DNA from: Septoria linicola
Lineage: Eukaryota > Ascomycota > Dothideomycetes > Mycosphaerellales > Mycosphaerellaceae
Assembly: GCA_024114885.1 (NCBI GenBank)
Contig: CP099422.1
Coordinates: forward strand, 1-64,000
DNA: 64,000 nucleotides
Direction: 5' to 3'
The notes beneath the pieces were generated by a model. The model did not search any database and was not told the origin of the DNA. It worked only from the letters and a program-made list of their open reading frames with translations. Shown piece after piece: positions 11,311 to 22,878 of this stretch. A program made the translations under genes and the position numbers. Position 1 is the stretch's first letter; every line of letters begins with the position of its first letter.

Positions 11311-13058
11311 AGGTATTTAGAGAGAGAATACTTAGTATTTGCCTCTCTAAGCCTTCTTATCTAAAATTATTCTATAGTTAAATTAGTACTAGAATTAGAA
11401 TATAAGTTACTTTAGTAGAATATACTACTAGCTAGTAATACGATAATATAGACTACTAGCTAGTAGTTTATTCTACTACGTAATACGTTCTACTAAAGTA
11501 ATATTAGGGAATATAAGAGTAACTCTTACTATAAAATACTTATAGTATTCTCTTAGAGTAGGAAAAACTATACGCTATACTAATAGGAACTAATCTAGGC
11601 TATTAAGCTCTATATATCTAGCTAAGTTATCGTCTTTCTACGTAATCTATATAGCTTTAATACTATACGTAAATATACTCTAGGTTAGTATAGTAGGAGT
11701 AGGTCGAATACTCGAATCTAGGATACTCGTTAAGTCGTTTACTCGCGTCTCTACTCTACTCTTAGCTAAATCGTCGCGTAAAACTATTACGCTTAGGATA
11801 TTATCGAGCGAAGTAGTAGCTAGTCCCTTACGTAAGATCTTAGTATTCGGTCCTTACTTTTTATATAGGATCTACGCCTTCTTCGTAGTCGAGGTCGCGA
11901 ATAGTAATAGAGCGTCGAGTAGGTCTTCTACGAAGGTCTCTATAGTATCGCCGACCTTAGTTCTCTTATTTAAGAGAGTATTAGGTTCCGACTTAGAAAC
12001 TTGTCTCTTACGAGGTACTATTATATATATCTTTAAGGCTCGCTTTAAGTAGCTTCTAAGTAAATAGGAAATAACTTACTAGATAGTAATATACTCGGAG
12101 GAGGTATAGATATAGCTAGCGAATAAATAGAGGAATAAATTACTAGCTAGTAACGTAATAGAGAGGAGAGTAGAAGTAGAGGTAGATATTAGAGGTAAGA
12201 AGAAGAAGAAGAAGAGAGAGGAAGATAGATTATTAAATATTATTAGAAGCTAGCGTAAATAAAGCGACGTTTATAGTATATATACCTATATATACGCGAT
12301 AAATAAGCTAGCGATATTACGCGTAAGTAAAGGAAAGTAAAGGAATCTATAGGTAAGATAGGAAATCTCTTTATTACTACTAAATTCGGTAGTAGTAGAG
12401 GAATATATATCTTATATCTAGATTTATATATTAGAAATAAGCTTTTATTAAGCCCTAACTATCGATCGTAATAGCTAGATTAGGCTTAGCTTATTAGAAG
12501 TAACTAGAATTCTACTTCTCGTATATACGTAGAGATACCTTAGGTATTATTATATAAGCTTATAATACCTAAAGTATTAAAATGTTTACTAGCTCTAGTT
12601 ATCTTTAATTACTAGCTAGTAGTATATTCCTTCGAAGGTATATATCTCTAGTAGTATATTCCTATAATAGTACCTTTCTCTAAAAGTATATTCTTCTAGA
12701 AGTATATACTAAGTATCTAGTAAATCTATATTCCGATTACTAGCTAGTAAGATATTCCTTAACAAGTAGTTTTAACTTACCCTTCTCTACCTAGAGGCCT
12801 ATATAGACGTAGCTATCCTTCCTATTCTTCTCTTAACTAGTCTATAAACTCTAGGCGTAATAAGAGCTAACTAGGTTACTAGTTCTTCTAGCCCTATATC
12901 TATATTAGCGTACTCTATATCTCTTAATAGACGACTAAATACTATATTCGCTAACCCTACTTTATAGTTTAGGTTAAAACCTTATACGTAGAATAAGGTA
13001 AGATCTAGTAGTAGTCTAATAGGTAGCCTTTTAAATATCGCTAAAACTTATACCTAAG
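11311..13058. other. Degraded non-coding stretch with recurrent palindromes
   Basis: No frame is defensible here. Notable contents are a 96-bp inverted-repeat structure at 11407-11502, a purine run rich in GAGAGG and AGAAGA at 12160-12230, and several copies of the 12-bp palindrome TACTAGCTAGTA (12140, 12610, 12738). The left boundary of repeat X is unknown and could lie anywhere in this interval, because copy B starts at an LTR and copy C starts inside X. Confidence 0.5.
11407..11502. repeat. 96-bp inverted-repeat element (MITE-like)
   Basis: A perfect 14-bp terminal inverted repeat, TTACTTTAGTAGAA at 11407-11420 and its complement at 11489-11502, encloses two copies of the palindrome TACTAGCTAGTA (11425-11436 and 11453-11464). 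The whole can fold as a long hairpin. No coding capacity and no clear target duplication. It could be a MITE or a decayed palindromic element. Confidence 0.5.
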
Positions 13059-13142
13059 AGTAGTACTATTATCGAGTATCGATATACTAGTATATATCCT
13101 TTAATATAGAACTCGATATAGCTTTACTTCCTAATACTTACG

Positions 13143-15500
13143 ACAAATACTATTATTAAAGTCGAATAGGAAGCTAACTAGAGACTATATAAGCTTGAAG
13201 TCGCTATAGTTTCCTATAATAAGGTAGATTTTATCGTTTATAATCTTCTCGAAGTATTCTATAGACTAGCTAAGCTCGCTCTCTAGAGTAGTTTATTATA
13301 TTCTAGGTTTGATCTCGTATTTAACTACTTTAAGGACATCCTTATAGAACTACTCGAATACTAGGTAGACTAGCTAAAGAATAATTTAATTACGAACACG
13401 CTAGTATTTAGAGTGTTCGCTAAGCTATTAATAGGCAAGATCTATACGCCTCGTAAGATCGAAGAAGGCGTTAACTTCGCTACTATATCGAAGGTATTAA
13501 TAACGAAGGACGCTATTACTAAAAAGAATATAGTCTATAATATTAGTATAAAATTAGAGTTCTATCTAGTCGAACCGAGGCTCTATCTAAGCGTACCTAT
13601 ACTTATATAGGATATTACTAAAACTAAGTCCGATCTACTTCTTTATATCTCTAGTCTCTATTATACGTTCGTAGTAGCTCTACTAGAGAGCTAATTCGTA
13701 GTAGAGTTCTATTCCTCTAACTACGAATCGAAGATAGTAGAGGAATATAGCTATTATTTTAGTTTACTCCTATATAATAATACCTATTCTATAGCGAGTA
13801 TAGACGACCTTGAACCTAGTAGTAAACTTATTTAAGTTCTACTATATAAAATATAAGTACTCTTTAGTCCTAATCGGCTATATATACGATAGGTAGTTAT
13901 TAAGTATTAGCTCGAGTTCTACGTAGTCTTCTTTAGTAAGCTAGGTTTATAACGAATAGTACGTTAACTAACTAATACGGTATTCCTTACGTAGTCTAAA
14001 TAATTTTCTACGAGAGTCTATAAGTACTATATAGGCTTAGCGCTTACTATATAGGTATAACTATTTAATTATATATACGTCTCGGCGGCGGCCTTTAGCC
14101 TAGCTTCGAGTAGCCTTAAAGATTACTAAGTCGAATATAAGTTCCTCTAATCTATCGTTAGAGAAAGGATATAGTTTCGAAGAATTAGTAACCTTCTTTA
14201 TAGAACTATAGAACTAAGAGTAGATAAGTCTACCTTTAAAGAGTTTCGATCGTCGTAGAGTAAGGCTTATAAGATTATAGGCCTTATAAAGTAGATTCTA
14301 CTCGTAGAATATCTATCTACTCTAAGGCGGCTCTCTATTATATATCTACTCGAGATACTTCTTAAGATAGTATCGTTTCTATATATAGATATATACTTGC
14401 TCGTCGTAAGGATCTCGGTTATCGGCTAGTAATTAGTAGGATTAGATATAAATCTCTTTACTAATATTAATAAATAGGCGTTCGCGTTAAATAACGTTAA
14501 AATCGAGAATCTACTCTAGATACGTTCTAAAGTTCTCTATCGTATAGAGTAACGTAGGATATATAAGACTTGTCTTAAATTATAATTTCGTCCTTTTAGC
14601 TAAAAAGAATAGTTAAGGCTCTTAGAAGTTACGAAGTCTAGCTTCCTTCTCGATAATTTTAAGAATCTTACTCTATATCTTACTAAGATATTCTAGGTAT
14701 AGATAATAGGTAATCGCTCTCTATGTTTTATATCCTACTCCTCTAACTAAGCGATTCTCGATCTAATATACCTTACTATTAATATAGGTATATCGATACG
14801 TAGTAGGAAGATATTAAGTATAATAGGTATTATAGAATATATAGATAGTAGAGTAGAAGATCCTATCTAGCTAGTAGGTATATTGTTCCTTAGTAAGCAA
14901 GATAAATTTCCTAGTAGTAGTAGGTATATATAGGAAGAGGATAAAAACTAATATCTCTATCGTTCCTTTAATCCTTTCGAGATAGAAGTAGAGAATATCC
15001 TAGAGTAGATTTAACTACGATCGTAGTTATTCTACTTCTTGATCCTCGATATAATAATCGGTATAGATATAAAGGTCTATACTAATATTCTACTTTAAAA
15101 GTAGTATAGGCTAGTAGCGAATACTCTAGCGTACGAAACTAAGATATAATATAAATTCTAAGAAACTATCGATATCGAAAGCGATATTAGCTTTAGTAGC
15201 TAGAGTCTACTCTTTATAGAGGTATATATACTTTAGAGGAGATCTTGTTCTATTTAGCTATAAGGATATACTATAAAATATTTCCTTCTATCGAGGCGCG
15301 TTATAACGTAGAAGGTAGTCGGCTATAATTCACGTTAGTATTCTAAGTAGAGAAGAGAATAGGGCGCTTCTAAAGGCTTCTAATAGCGAGTAATAGTCTA
15401 TATCGCCTACTTTCTCTAAATATCGAAGGCGCTCTATTTTATAATCGTCTAATATATATCTATGAAATCCGCCTTATAACTACTAATATAGCTTCTTAGC
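13143..15500 (+). pseudogene. X-encoded protein, RIP-inactivated, unrecognised
   Basis: Codons in phase with 13143 stay open for about 780 codons apart from TAG/TAA. The longest stop-free piece is 13413-13610 (65 codons), but its first codon is an internal GTG, not a start. The product is protein-like throughout, with the segment KLLIGKIYTPRKIEEGVNF at the head of that piece, then KLEFYLVEPRLYLSVPILI, and later many Leu/Ile-rich and Arg/Lys-rich helices. A frame change near 15200-15500, perhaps an intron, leads into a frame reading PSR-S-type hexapeptides (about 15655-15800). I do not recognise the family. It resembles the large hypothetical proteins found in fungal subtelomeric or giant-element cargo, but that is only an impression. 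Confidence 0.6.
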
Positions 15501-15639
15501 TATATACTTATATAGGTCTTATAATACGTTACTACTATCGCTATCGTTATTAACTTCGCTACTCTTACTATTATCGCTACCTAACCGATTATAGTTTCTA
15601 GCTTCGTCGTTAGGTTAGTAGGTCGTATCTTAGTCGTCG

Positions 15640-15830
15640 GAGCGACCTAGGCTATTAGGCCGGTCCTAGTCGTTAGTAGGATTCTAGTCGTCGACGCGGT
15701 CCTAGTCGTTAGCGTAGTCCTAGTTATTAGTACGATTCTAGTCGTCGGTATAGTTATAGTCGTTAGTACGATTCTATTTATTAGCGTAGTCCTAGTCGTC
15801 GATATAGTCTTCTATATTTTCGTCTTCTAG
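15640..15830 (+). repeat. 18-bp in-frame repeat encoding Ser/Arg-type hexapeptides (copy A)
   Basis: Units of the form CCTAGTCGTTAGCGTAGT recur with RIP-type substitutions, always 18 bp apart or a multiple of it. In the frame starting at 15665 they read P-S-R-x-R-S, with x a converted stop, like the RS domain of an SR protein. The same array occurs at 38300-38425 and 62930-63075 with different unit numbers and order. It lies in the C-terminal region of the X-encoded protein. Confidence 0.65.
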
Positions 15831-16658
15831 TTTATTCTCTCTATCTAGTATACTAATAGAATAGGTATAATATATAGCTTTACTACTCTCTAGTAACTAG
15901 TCGCTAAGGCTTACGACGCTAGAGCTTATAATAGTATTATCGAACTTAGCTATTCGAACCTACGAGGAGTCTATAGAGGAAGATATATTAGTAGAGTCTC
16001 GAGTTAGTAGTATACTACTAGCTCTACTAGATATAGAAATCGGACTATACGAGAGTTCTTCGATATCTCTTAGAGAAGAGTCTACTATAGATAGGTCTAG
16101 TACTTCTAGTAAGTTAGACTAAAGATCTACTCTATATTTATTAGATATTTTACTATTATAGAGATTATTATAGTCGTCGATAGGAAGGGCGCCTTCTAAA
16201 AGCTATATATTATTAAGATTATTAGAAAGCGGAATATCTAGAATATAGAGTCGAAGAGATAGCGGAGTAGGAGTTAGTTACTCTACGATTATATTAAGAT
16301 AGTAGATAACAAGATTGCCTTATTATTACTAATAGGTAGTTATAGCTAAAGTACTATTCTATATAGTACGTCGTAAACGTAACTATCGCTATCGTTCCTA
16401 GTCGCGCTCTCGACATATATATACTACTTCGGCTACGATGTTAGAAGATAATAGACGACCGCGTTTTAAAGGTATATTAGAATAATATTATATCTCGAAG
16501 GTAGTAGTTAGGATACGACCTTAACTTCCTAAAAGAAAATATAGATAGCGATATAGCTAGATTTAAGAGAATTTTACTATTACTATAAGAGGCGTATAGG
16601 TAGTATTAGAGGCTAATTAAAGTATATAGGGTAGCTACTTATAGTACTAAGAAGAATA

Positions 16659-16712
16659 TAGAATACTCTACTAGCTAGTAGGAGTTTTAATTACTAGCTA
16701 GCTAAGTATTCT
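16659..16712. repeat. Hairpin built on the TACTAGCTAGTA palindrome
   Basis: AGAATACTCTACTAGCTAGTA (first arm, from 16660) and TACTAGCTAGCTAAGTATTCT (second arm, from 16692) are imperfect inverted copies around an 11-base loop. The hairpin is conserved at the same place in copy B (about 39288-39340) and copy C (about 63925-63985). It could be a regulatory or terminal structure of X, or an old MITE carried along with it. Confidence 0.55.
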
Positions 16713-16769
16713 ACTTCTCCTAATCTACTAGAGGTCGTCTTCTAAATAAAGGCTCTTACGAGTTAGAGC

Positions 16770-16915
16770 CCCTTTATTATAGCTAGGCCCTTTATTATAG
16801 CTAGACTCTTTATTATAGCCGGCCTCCTTATTATAGCTAAGCGCTTTATTATAGCTAGGCTATTTATTATAGCTAGGCTCTTTATTATACCTAGACCCTT
16901 TATTATACTTAGACC
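16770..16915. repeat. 18-bp minisatellite (copy A)
   Basis: About eight tandem units of CTTTATTATAGCTAGGC-like sequence, with the last two in the CTTTATTATACCTAGACC form that also opens each tail unit. Copy B has about nine units (39391-39553). The unit number therefore varies between X copies. Confidence 0.85.
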
Positions 16916-17074
16916 CGATTACGATACTAAAAGCTACCGACTACGCGACGTAGTTATATAATAGTACTACGTCGTAGAGACAAATAGAAGAGTATATTTA
17001 AGAGCTCTATATACGTAGAGTATAGAGATATATATTTCTTAATAAAAAGTATCTAGTATACGACGTTACTATAT
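16897..17074. repeat. X tail tandem unit A1, cut by the Helitron
   Basis: This is the first tail unit: CTTTATTATACYTAGACC, then a region with a dyad around GACGTAGTTATATAATAGTACTACGTC, then AGAGCTCTATATACGTAGAG, ending CGACGTTACTATAT. In copy B the next base continues as TATTCTAGAGCG. Here AAAGGTCTC follows instead, and the continuation is found at 25463. Confidence 0.85.
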
Positions 17075-17518
17075 AAAGGTCTCTATCGCGTATACGTAAG
17101 AATCTAACCTCGTCTTAGAGCACGTAAGTTTAATAGTACGTGAATCGTATACGTGCGACTCCGCGTCTTAGTAAGTAATAATACCTTTATAGTACTAATT
17201 ATAGTATAATGCCTATAATAATAGTTACTTTAATTAATTGTATTATAGTATATAGTACGCGCTTTATAACGTAATTAGCTTATATTTATCTCGTAGATCT
17301 ATTTTAGGAACGTACTCTATAGGCGAGAGCCTTTAAAGAAAATAAAAGTAAGAATTTCTATTAATCCTATTATTATTTTATTATAGAGTAAGGCTGTCGT
17401 ATTATAACTAAAATAAGCGCGTAACTAGACGGGTAGGTGCCTATTATAAGATCGTTATTATTATTAGGCGTAGGTAATATAACCGTATCTTCTACTCGAG
17501 TTTATTTCTTTCTTTAAG

Positions 17519-17559
<41 letters not shown>

Positions 17560-18276
17560 TTACTAAGTACCTATAATAACCCTTCAAGTATATATATTAT
17601 ATATAATAGTAGAGTCGCGCCTCTTATATATAATAGCTCGTAACGGCGGCTTACTACTAATATTTCTAGATCGTCTTATATAAACCTATCTCCTTAATAG
17701 GTATTTACGAACAGTTTACTAATTATCTATCTATATAGAGTCGACTAGTTACTAGTACTAATAATTTGCCTTCGAGCGCTATAATTAGTAGTCGGTCGCG
17801 GTAGAGCTATAGAGAAGATTAGATATATACTATCTCTTACCCTTTCTATTACGAAGTATAACTCGTACTTTATAATAGAATCTCGAGAGTTTACTAATAT
17901 TATAATATAGCTACTACCTCGACCTCTCCTACGCGCTTCGCGCTTCGCGCCTATCTACTACCGCTAAGACTCGCTACTACGTCCTCTCTCGTTAGTACGC
18001 CTTCGCCTACGCTACCTACCGCTATACTACTACTACTACTACTACTACTACTAATACTACTACCGCTACTACTACCGCTAGCGCTAGCGCTACCTCGCCG
18101 CCGTTATTCCTTAGCGACGACGACGACGACGATAACTAGGCTCTATTATAAGTTACTCTAAATCTATCCTTCGACTATATCTTAATTATACTAATACTTA
18201 TACTTTAGGCTACTACTCCGAGACGACGACGACGACGACGACGATAACGACGACGATAATAATAATAATAACGATA

Positions 18277-18341
<65 letters not shown>

Positions 18342-18960
18342 GATAACGCTACGCGTTACTAACCTAGGCCTCTACTATAGAGTACTATCCTCGCTACTAC
18401 TACTACTACTACTACTATACTACCTCTACTACGTCGCTCTCGTAGCTGCTCTTCGGGCACTAGTATATTCGTGTAACGCTAACTTATAGCTACTAACCGC
18501 TAGTAGTCCGTCTCTAACTTACGCTAGAGTACTACGTCGAGATTCGACTAGTACTACTTTACTAATACTAGTAAAGCGTAGGAGATAGGTACTACGCGTA
18601 TTAGTAGTCTATATCGTCGGTATATTAGGTTAGGTACTACTACTACTACTAATTGTTTTATATTCGCTAGCGACGGAAAGACATATTATAGCCGCTATAT
18701 ATAGGATCGAAATATTAGTAATTATATATAGTTAGCTTCTATAGTAGCGTTTAGTATACGCGTATATGTCTCGGGCCTTAAGCCCTATATATTAGTAGTA
18801 AAGATTAGCTTGTTCTATATACTTTAGCTTCTTATTTTATATCTTAAAACCTCGAGTAAACCTATAAATTGCGTTATAAAGTATAATCGTTACTTTATAA
18901 ATAAAATATACTATTCTTTATAGGTTTAGAAACTAGCTAACTTTAGAGGCAACTATCTAC
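17075..18960. other. Helitron 3' flank with triplet microsatellites
   Basis: Downstream of the Rep-helicase gene (minus-strand sense) this stretch is dominated by low-complexity triplets: (CTA)n at 17519-17560, 18022-18060 and 18390-18415, and (CGA)n at 18117-18131, 18219-18242 and 18277-18342. There is also a short GCGCTTCGC iteration at 17935-17955. The CGA tracts have escaped RIP because they contain no CpA or TpG. I see no defensible second gene. Confidence 0.6.
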
Positions 18961-19012
18961 TAGATCTCTATCTACTTACGCTCGGTAGCCTTCTTTAGAG
19001 CCTTATCGATAG

Positions 19013-19160
19013 TAGTTAGGTTAGCTTTAATACTATTAAACTCTTACTATCTACTCTTGTCGCTAGTAGTTAAGTTAGCTTTAATACTATTAAACTCTCG
19101 CTATCTACCCTTGTCGCTAGTAGTTAGGTTAGCTTTAATACTATTAAACTCTCGCTGTCC
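19013..19160 (-). repeat. 54-bp in-frame triplication in Helitron gene
   Basis: TTAGCTTTAATACTATTAAA recurs at 19021, 19075 and 19129, a period of exactly 54 bp. That is 18 codons, so the reading frame is kept. It lies downstream of the last recognised intron on the minus strand and would give an 18-residue repeat near the C terminus, possibly a coiled coil. Confidence 0.8.
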
Positions 19161-19190
19161 GCTCTTAGAGAGGAGAACTTATAGGGAAAG

Positions 19191-19276
19191 CTAGTAGAGA
19201 GTAGCTAATTTCCGTTATAGAGTAGTAACTACGCTTTATAATAGAAAGCTACGCTTTATAATAGAAAGGTAAAACT
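19191..19276 (-). other. Introner-like intron 11, double hairpin half
   Basis: Minus-strand intron candidate running from GTTTTACC to CTACTAG. It contains TTTCTATTATAAAGCG twice in tandem and then the complementary arm CTATAACGGAAA before a TTAGCTAC branch-like stretch. It is the only copy with a duplicated left arm. Confidence 0.6.
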
Positions 19277-19301
19277 CCTCCTATTTAAGGATTTACTCGA
19301 G

Positions 19302-19362
19302 CTACCTTTTAGTTATAAAGCGGAGTCCTTATACTATAATAGAAATTAGAGAGTTATATTAC
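19302..19362 (-). other. Introner-like intron 10
   Basis: A 61-bp minus-strand intron candidate, GTAATA to GGTAG. The arms AATTTCTATTATAG and CTTTATAACTAAAA form the family hairpin. AACTAAAA serves as branch-like sequence. Confidence 0.6.
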
Positions 19363-20491
19363 CTAATCCTCTATATATTAGTAGGTTCTTAAGATCGTCT
19401 AGAAGCTCTTAGAGCTATTAACTAGCTAGATATATAACTTCCTTAAAGTGCTAGTAGGTATATTAGTTTACGAGAGTAGCTTCTAGCTCCCGATTACGTC
19501 TAATACGTTCTATAGCGTATTTAATATCGAGGTCCTTATCGCTATCCTGTCCGTCCTATTATAGCGTAGATTAAGTATTCTACTAGTATAGTAGACCCTC
19601 TTCAAGCTCGCGAATACGTCGTTAAATTATAGACTTATCGAGCCGGCGACGTTTCTAACTTAATCGGTTATTATTCGCGAATCGGAGCTATATAAGGGGC
19701 CTAGTAGGTAGTAACTATAAAGTAGCCTACTTCCTTAGGCTATAGTAGAGATATAGGAGGAGTTACTCTTACTAACGGCGTGTCTAGTCTTTATCTCTTA
19801 TAATAGTAGTCTCGCTACTATTACTAGATATACGCTTAAAGTTAAATACGTGCTCGAATATAAGATCTTCTAACCTTCGTACTCGAGATATAGTAACGTA
19901 CGTAAGCGTAGTATTCTAGCGGCTAGTTTCTAGATCTAAAACTACCTTCGAGACGGTTATACCCTAGGCTTTATATACTATAATAGCGTATACTAGGCGA
20001 ACAAGGAATTATATACGATACTATACTTCTCCTTCGCGATAGAAGTCACGCTATAAACGGAAGATTAGAACTATAGCGTAGTCTACTACGCGCTAGACGA
20101 AAGTATCGACGGATAGGCTAGTATAATCGGATATAGGTACTAATACTAATAGGTAAAAGGGGTAGTAGCCGGTAGTAGGATCCTCTCTAGCGTACTATAC
20201 TATATCGTATAGACGATATTAAATACTATTAATAATACCTCGCTTAGTCTAAAGGTTCTCTAGTATTATTAACTTATAGTTAACTAAAAGATTTAGCTCT
20301 AGTTCTAGACTACTAGCCTCCTTAAAGCTAGCTTTAGTAGCGACGGTATCGCTATTCGTAGTATAGATCTTAAAGACAGGCTAGCGATTGTCCCTCTAGT
20401 ACTAGTAATTATATACGTCGGCCTCTACGTTCGTACTATATATACGGATTACTATATTAAATTAGTAGATTTTAGTAAAAGAGAGATTAGC

Positions 20492-20552
20492 CTAGCGGGT
20501 TAGTATTTTCGTTATAGAGCGGGTAGTACTCTTTATAATAGAAAGATATATC
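20492..20552 (-). other. Introner-like intron 9, donor unclear
   Basis: The family hairpin arms (CTTTCTATTATAAAG and CTATAACGAAAATAC) and the branch plus acceptor ACTAACCCGCTAG are clear. No GT is present at the expected donor, where GATATATC is found, so the 5' end is approximate. The donor may have been mutated. Confidence 0.55.
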
Positions 20553-21236
20553 TAGTAGCGGGTTAAAAGGGTCTCCTAATACTTATAAGATACTATATAA
20601 CTATAGAGGGCACGTAGAGTAGTAGAGAATATATACTAGTCTACGTACTATCTCTACTATACGCTTAGAGCGATAGTTTTATTAAAGGCCTGATACTTAT
20701 AGTAACTAAAGATATCCTAGAGAGTCACGCCGTCGCGTAGTAGCCTATCCGGTTTATACTACTAGATGTTATAGAATAGCGCCTTGTCTTTAATAGGAGG
20801 AAGCTACTAGAAGTCGCTAAAAAGTAGTATACTTAGACTACTAAAGAGTTAGTTATTACTTTTCGTTTCTTTTAATTAGAGGTCTACTACGTAAAAGGTA
20901 GTAAGGCTAACTATACTCTTTTTATCGATAATTATATATCGTATATACTAGAGCCTTTATTAGAGAGCGTATAGTTAGCTAGATTTAAGAGCTTAGAACG
21001 GCTAATTACCGAATAGTAGCTTAAGGAGAGAGTATAGCGTACTACTACTAATACTAAAGGATATAGCGCTAGTAGGTACGTATCGTATAATAATCTCCTA
21101 ATATAAGAGATCCTATAAATACGCCGAGAGTACCTAGATAATAAATAACTTACTAGTACTAGTAGGTCCGTCGATATTAAGAAGGATCTACTATAGTAAA
21201 TAGCTAGCTTCGATATCTCGGAAGTAATTTATAACC

Positions 21237-21297
21237 CTAGGCTATTAGCGGTTTCTATTACAAAGTATAGTAGTTATAGTATAATAGAAATACTTAC
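21237..21297 (-). other. Introner-like intron 8, best-preserved copy
   Basis: A 61-bp intron with a consensus donor GTAAGT (21292-21297 on the plus strand as ACTTAC), hairpin arms TATTTCTATTATA and TGTAATAGAAA, branch GCTAATA and acceptor CCTAG. The flanking minus-strand frames are both open apart from RIP stops. Confidence 0.8.
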
Positions 21298-21876
21298 CGC
21301 TAGTAGATTATACGCTACTTTTCTACTAAAAGATTAACTACTCTCTACGAGTACTAGCGTATACGCGACACTTAGAGATATTATCGCTTAGCGTACTTCT
21401 ACTATTCGTGTTCGTTATAGATATTCAAGCCTTATATACGCTTATTATATTTGTCTATATAGAATATCTAGTTATATTACTAGTCCTCTATCTACTTACT
21501 AAGGTTATTAGGATCCTCGAATCGTGCTACTAGGTTACGATATATAGTCTCTATAGCTAACTATACTATTACGTCTTCAAATATATCTTCCTCTTACTAT
21601 AAAGGAAAGCTAAACTCGTCGAAGTTATCTACTTAAGTAGCGGGTACGTAGACGTCTATATAGTTAAAGTTATAGCGATTCTTATAGTTTATTATATACT
21701 TAGCGTAGGCGGAAGCCTATATCGTATAATACCTATATAGTAACGTCGGATACTAACGAAAGAGATAATAGAGGACGATCTTTATATAGTAGAATACCTC
21801 GTAGTCCTTACCCTAAGAGTCTACCTTATAGCGAGGTAGATACGATATAATATATAGTTTTACGTAAGGTCTTAGG

Positions 21877-21939
21877 CTACGAGCTATTAGCGATTTCCGT
21901 TACAAATAGTAACCTACGTATTATAACGGAAATATATAC
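21877..21939 (-). other. Introner-like intron 7
   Basis: A 63-bp intron: donor GTATAT, arms TTTCCGTTATAATACG and TTGTAACGGAAA, branch GCTAATA, acceptor CGTAG. Both arms carry the same CCGTTA/TAACGG variant, so the change is compensatory. Confidence 0.7.
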
Positions 21940-22241
21940 TATATAACCTTTCGAGGCGAGTATTTAAAGAGTATTAGGAACTTAAATAGTAGCGTATTAG
22001 TAAACTCTAATAGGCGAGATATATACTTTTCTAAGATAGATCTTATAGTTTTATTACCGTCTTCGTCTAATTAAAGAATAGTCCTAATCTCTTTCTCTAG
22101 GCGATAGTCGAAACTAATATCCTCCTAGCTACTTTAGTAGAAGAGAATACTAAATAGGATATAAGAGACTTCCTACGTAGACTAATCTCGTTCTATAATT
22201 ATATAGTTTATTAACTTAGTAGCGAACGATAGAGTAGGCTA

Positions 22242-22311
22242 CTAAGGGTTAGCGATTTTAGTTATAATATAGGCTCCTCTATTAGTAATAGAAATAGTAG
22301 ACTTATATTAC
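22242..22311 (-). other. Introner-like intron 6
   Basis: A candidate of about 70 bp: donor GTAATA or the alternative GTCTAC a few bases in, arms TATTTCTATTACTAATAG and TATTATAACTAAAA, branch GCTAAC and acceptor CTTAG. Confidence 0.6.
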
Positions 22312-22814
22312 CCTTAGTTAAGTATAGAGCTAACCGAAGAGCGATCTCTTAATATAATCTAGTACTTAGCTCGTCCTTAGTAGTATACTTAGCGACGTAG
22401 TTTAGGATAGCGTAGACTATAGTATAGGGAGAGATGTCGGTATTTACGCGCTAAGCGAGAGCGATAGTAGGATTATATAGGTTTATTATACTATCGTTAG
22501 AAGTAGTATAGAAGCTAAAGTAGTTTAGGTTACGACTCTTATCTATACGCGTAGGACTAGTAGTATAGAGGAAATAGAATCGATAGGACTTAAGTATATC
22601 TAGAGGAGCTTCTTTCTTACGAGCCTAATAATAGGAGTCTATATAGATATACTATTAAATACGATTAACTATATTAGAGAGGTTACTAAGGGTATTACGA
22701 AGCTTATCTGTCTATATATTATAGGTTCTACGCGTACGCTACCTAGCGCGTTAACGGTCGGCTTCTAGATTAACTATAAAGATATACCTACTCTAAAGGT
22801 CTATAAATGTATTA

Positions 22815-22878
22815 CTGTTTAGTAGCTTAGCGGATTTCGGTTATAAAGCGCGAAGCTCTATTTATAATAGAAACATAC
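22815..22878 (-). other. Introner-like intron 5
   Basis: A 64-bp intron: donor GTATGT, arms TTTCTATTATAAATAGAGC and GCGCTTTATAACCGAAA, branch CGCTAAGCTACTAA, acceptor ACAG. It is one of the few places where CAG has survived RIP. Confidence 0.75.

Larger units (their letters stand above)
13059..17074 (+). repeat. Repeat family X, copy A (left part)
   Basis: This segment is repeated, with scattered transitions, at 35715-40377 (copy B), and its 3' part from about 15082 is repeated at 62342-64000 (copy C). In order it holds a long plus-strand frame (13059 to about 15500), a Ser/Arg-type hexapeptide repeat (about 15655-15800), further degraded sequence, a hairpin at 16659-16712, an 18-bp minisatellite (16770-16915), and the first 198/216-bp tail unit (16897-17074). 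The tail is then interrupted by the Helitron and resumes at 25463. AGTAG at 13059-13063 is the uninterrupted site where M4 landed in copy B. The true left end is not defined by this window. Confidence 0.85.

Noticed and set aside
13413..13610. 65-codon plus-strand open frame as a small gene
   Set aside because: Its frame continues upstream to at least 13143 and downstream to about 15500 through RIP stops, and the first codon is an internal GTG. It is a fragment of the X-encoded protein.
16897..17074. tRNA or small RNA gene in the X tail dyad
   Set aside because: The dyad is conserved among tail units, but no tRNA-like arms, A/B boxes or anticodon stem could be placed.
17519..18420. CRISPR-like or structured array in the CTA/CGA tracts
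   Set aside because: These are simple triplet microsatellites without spacers, in a eukaryotic sequence.
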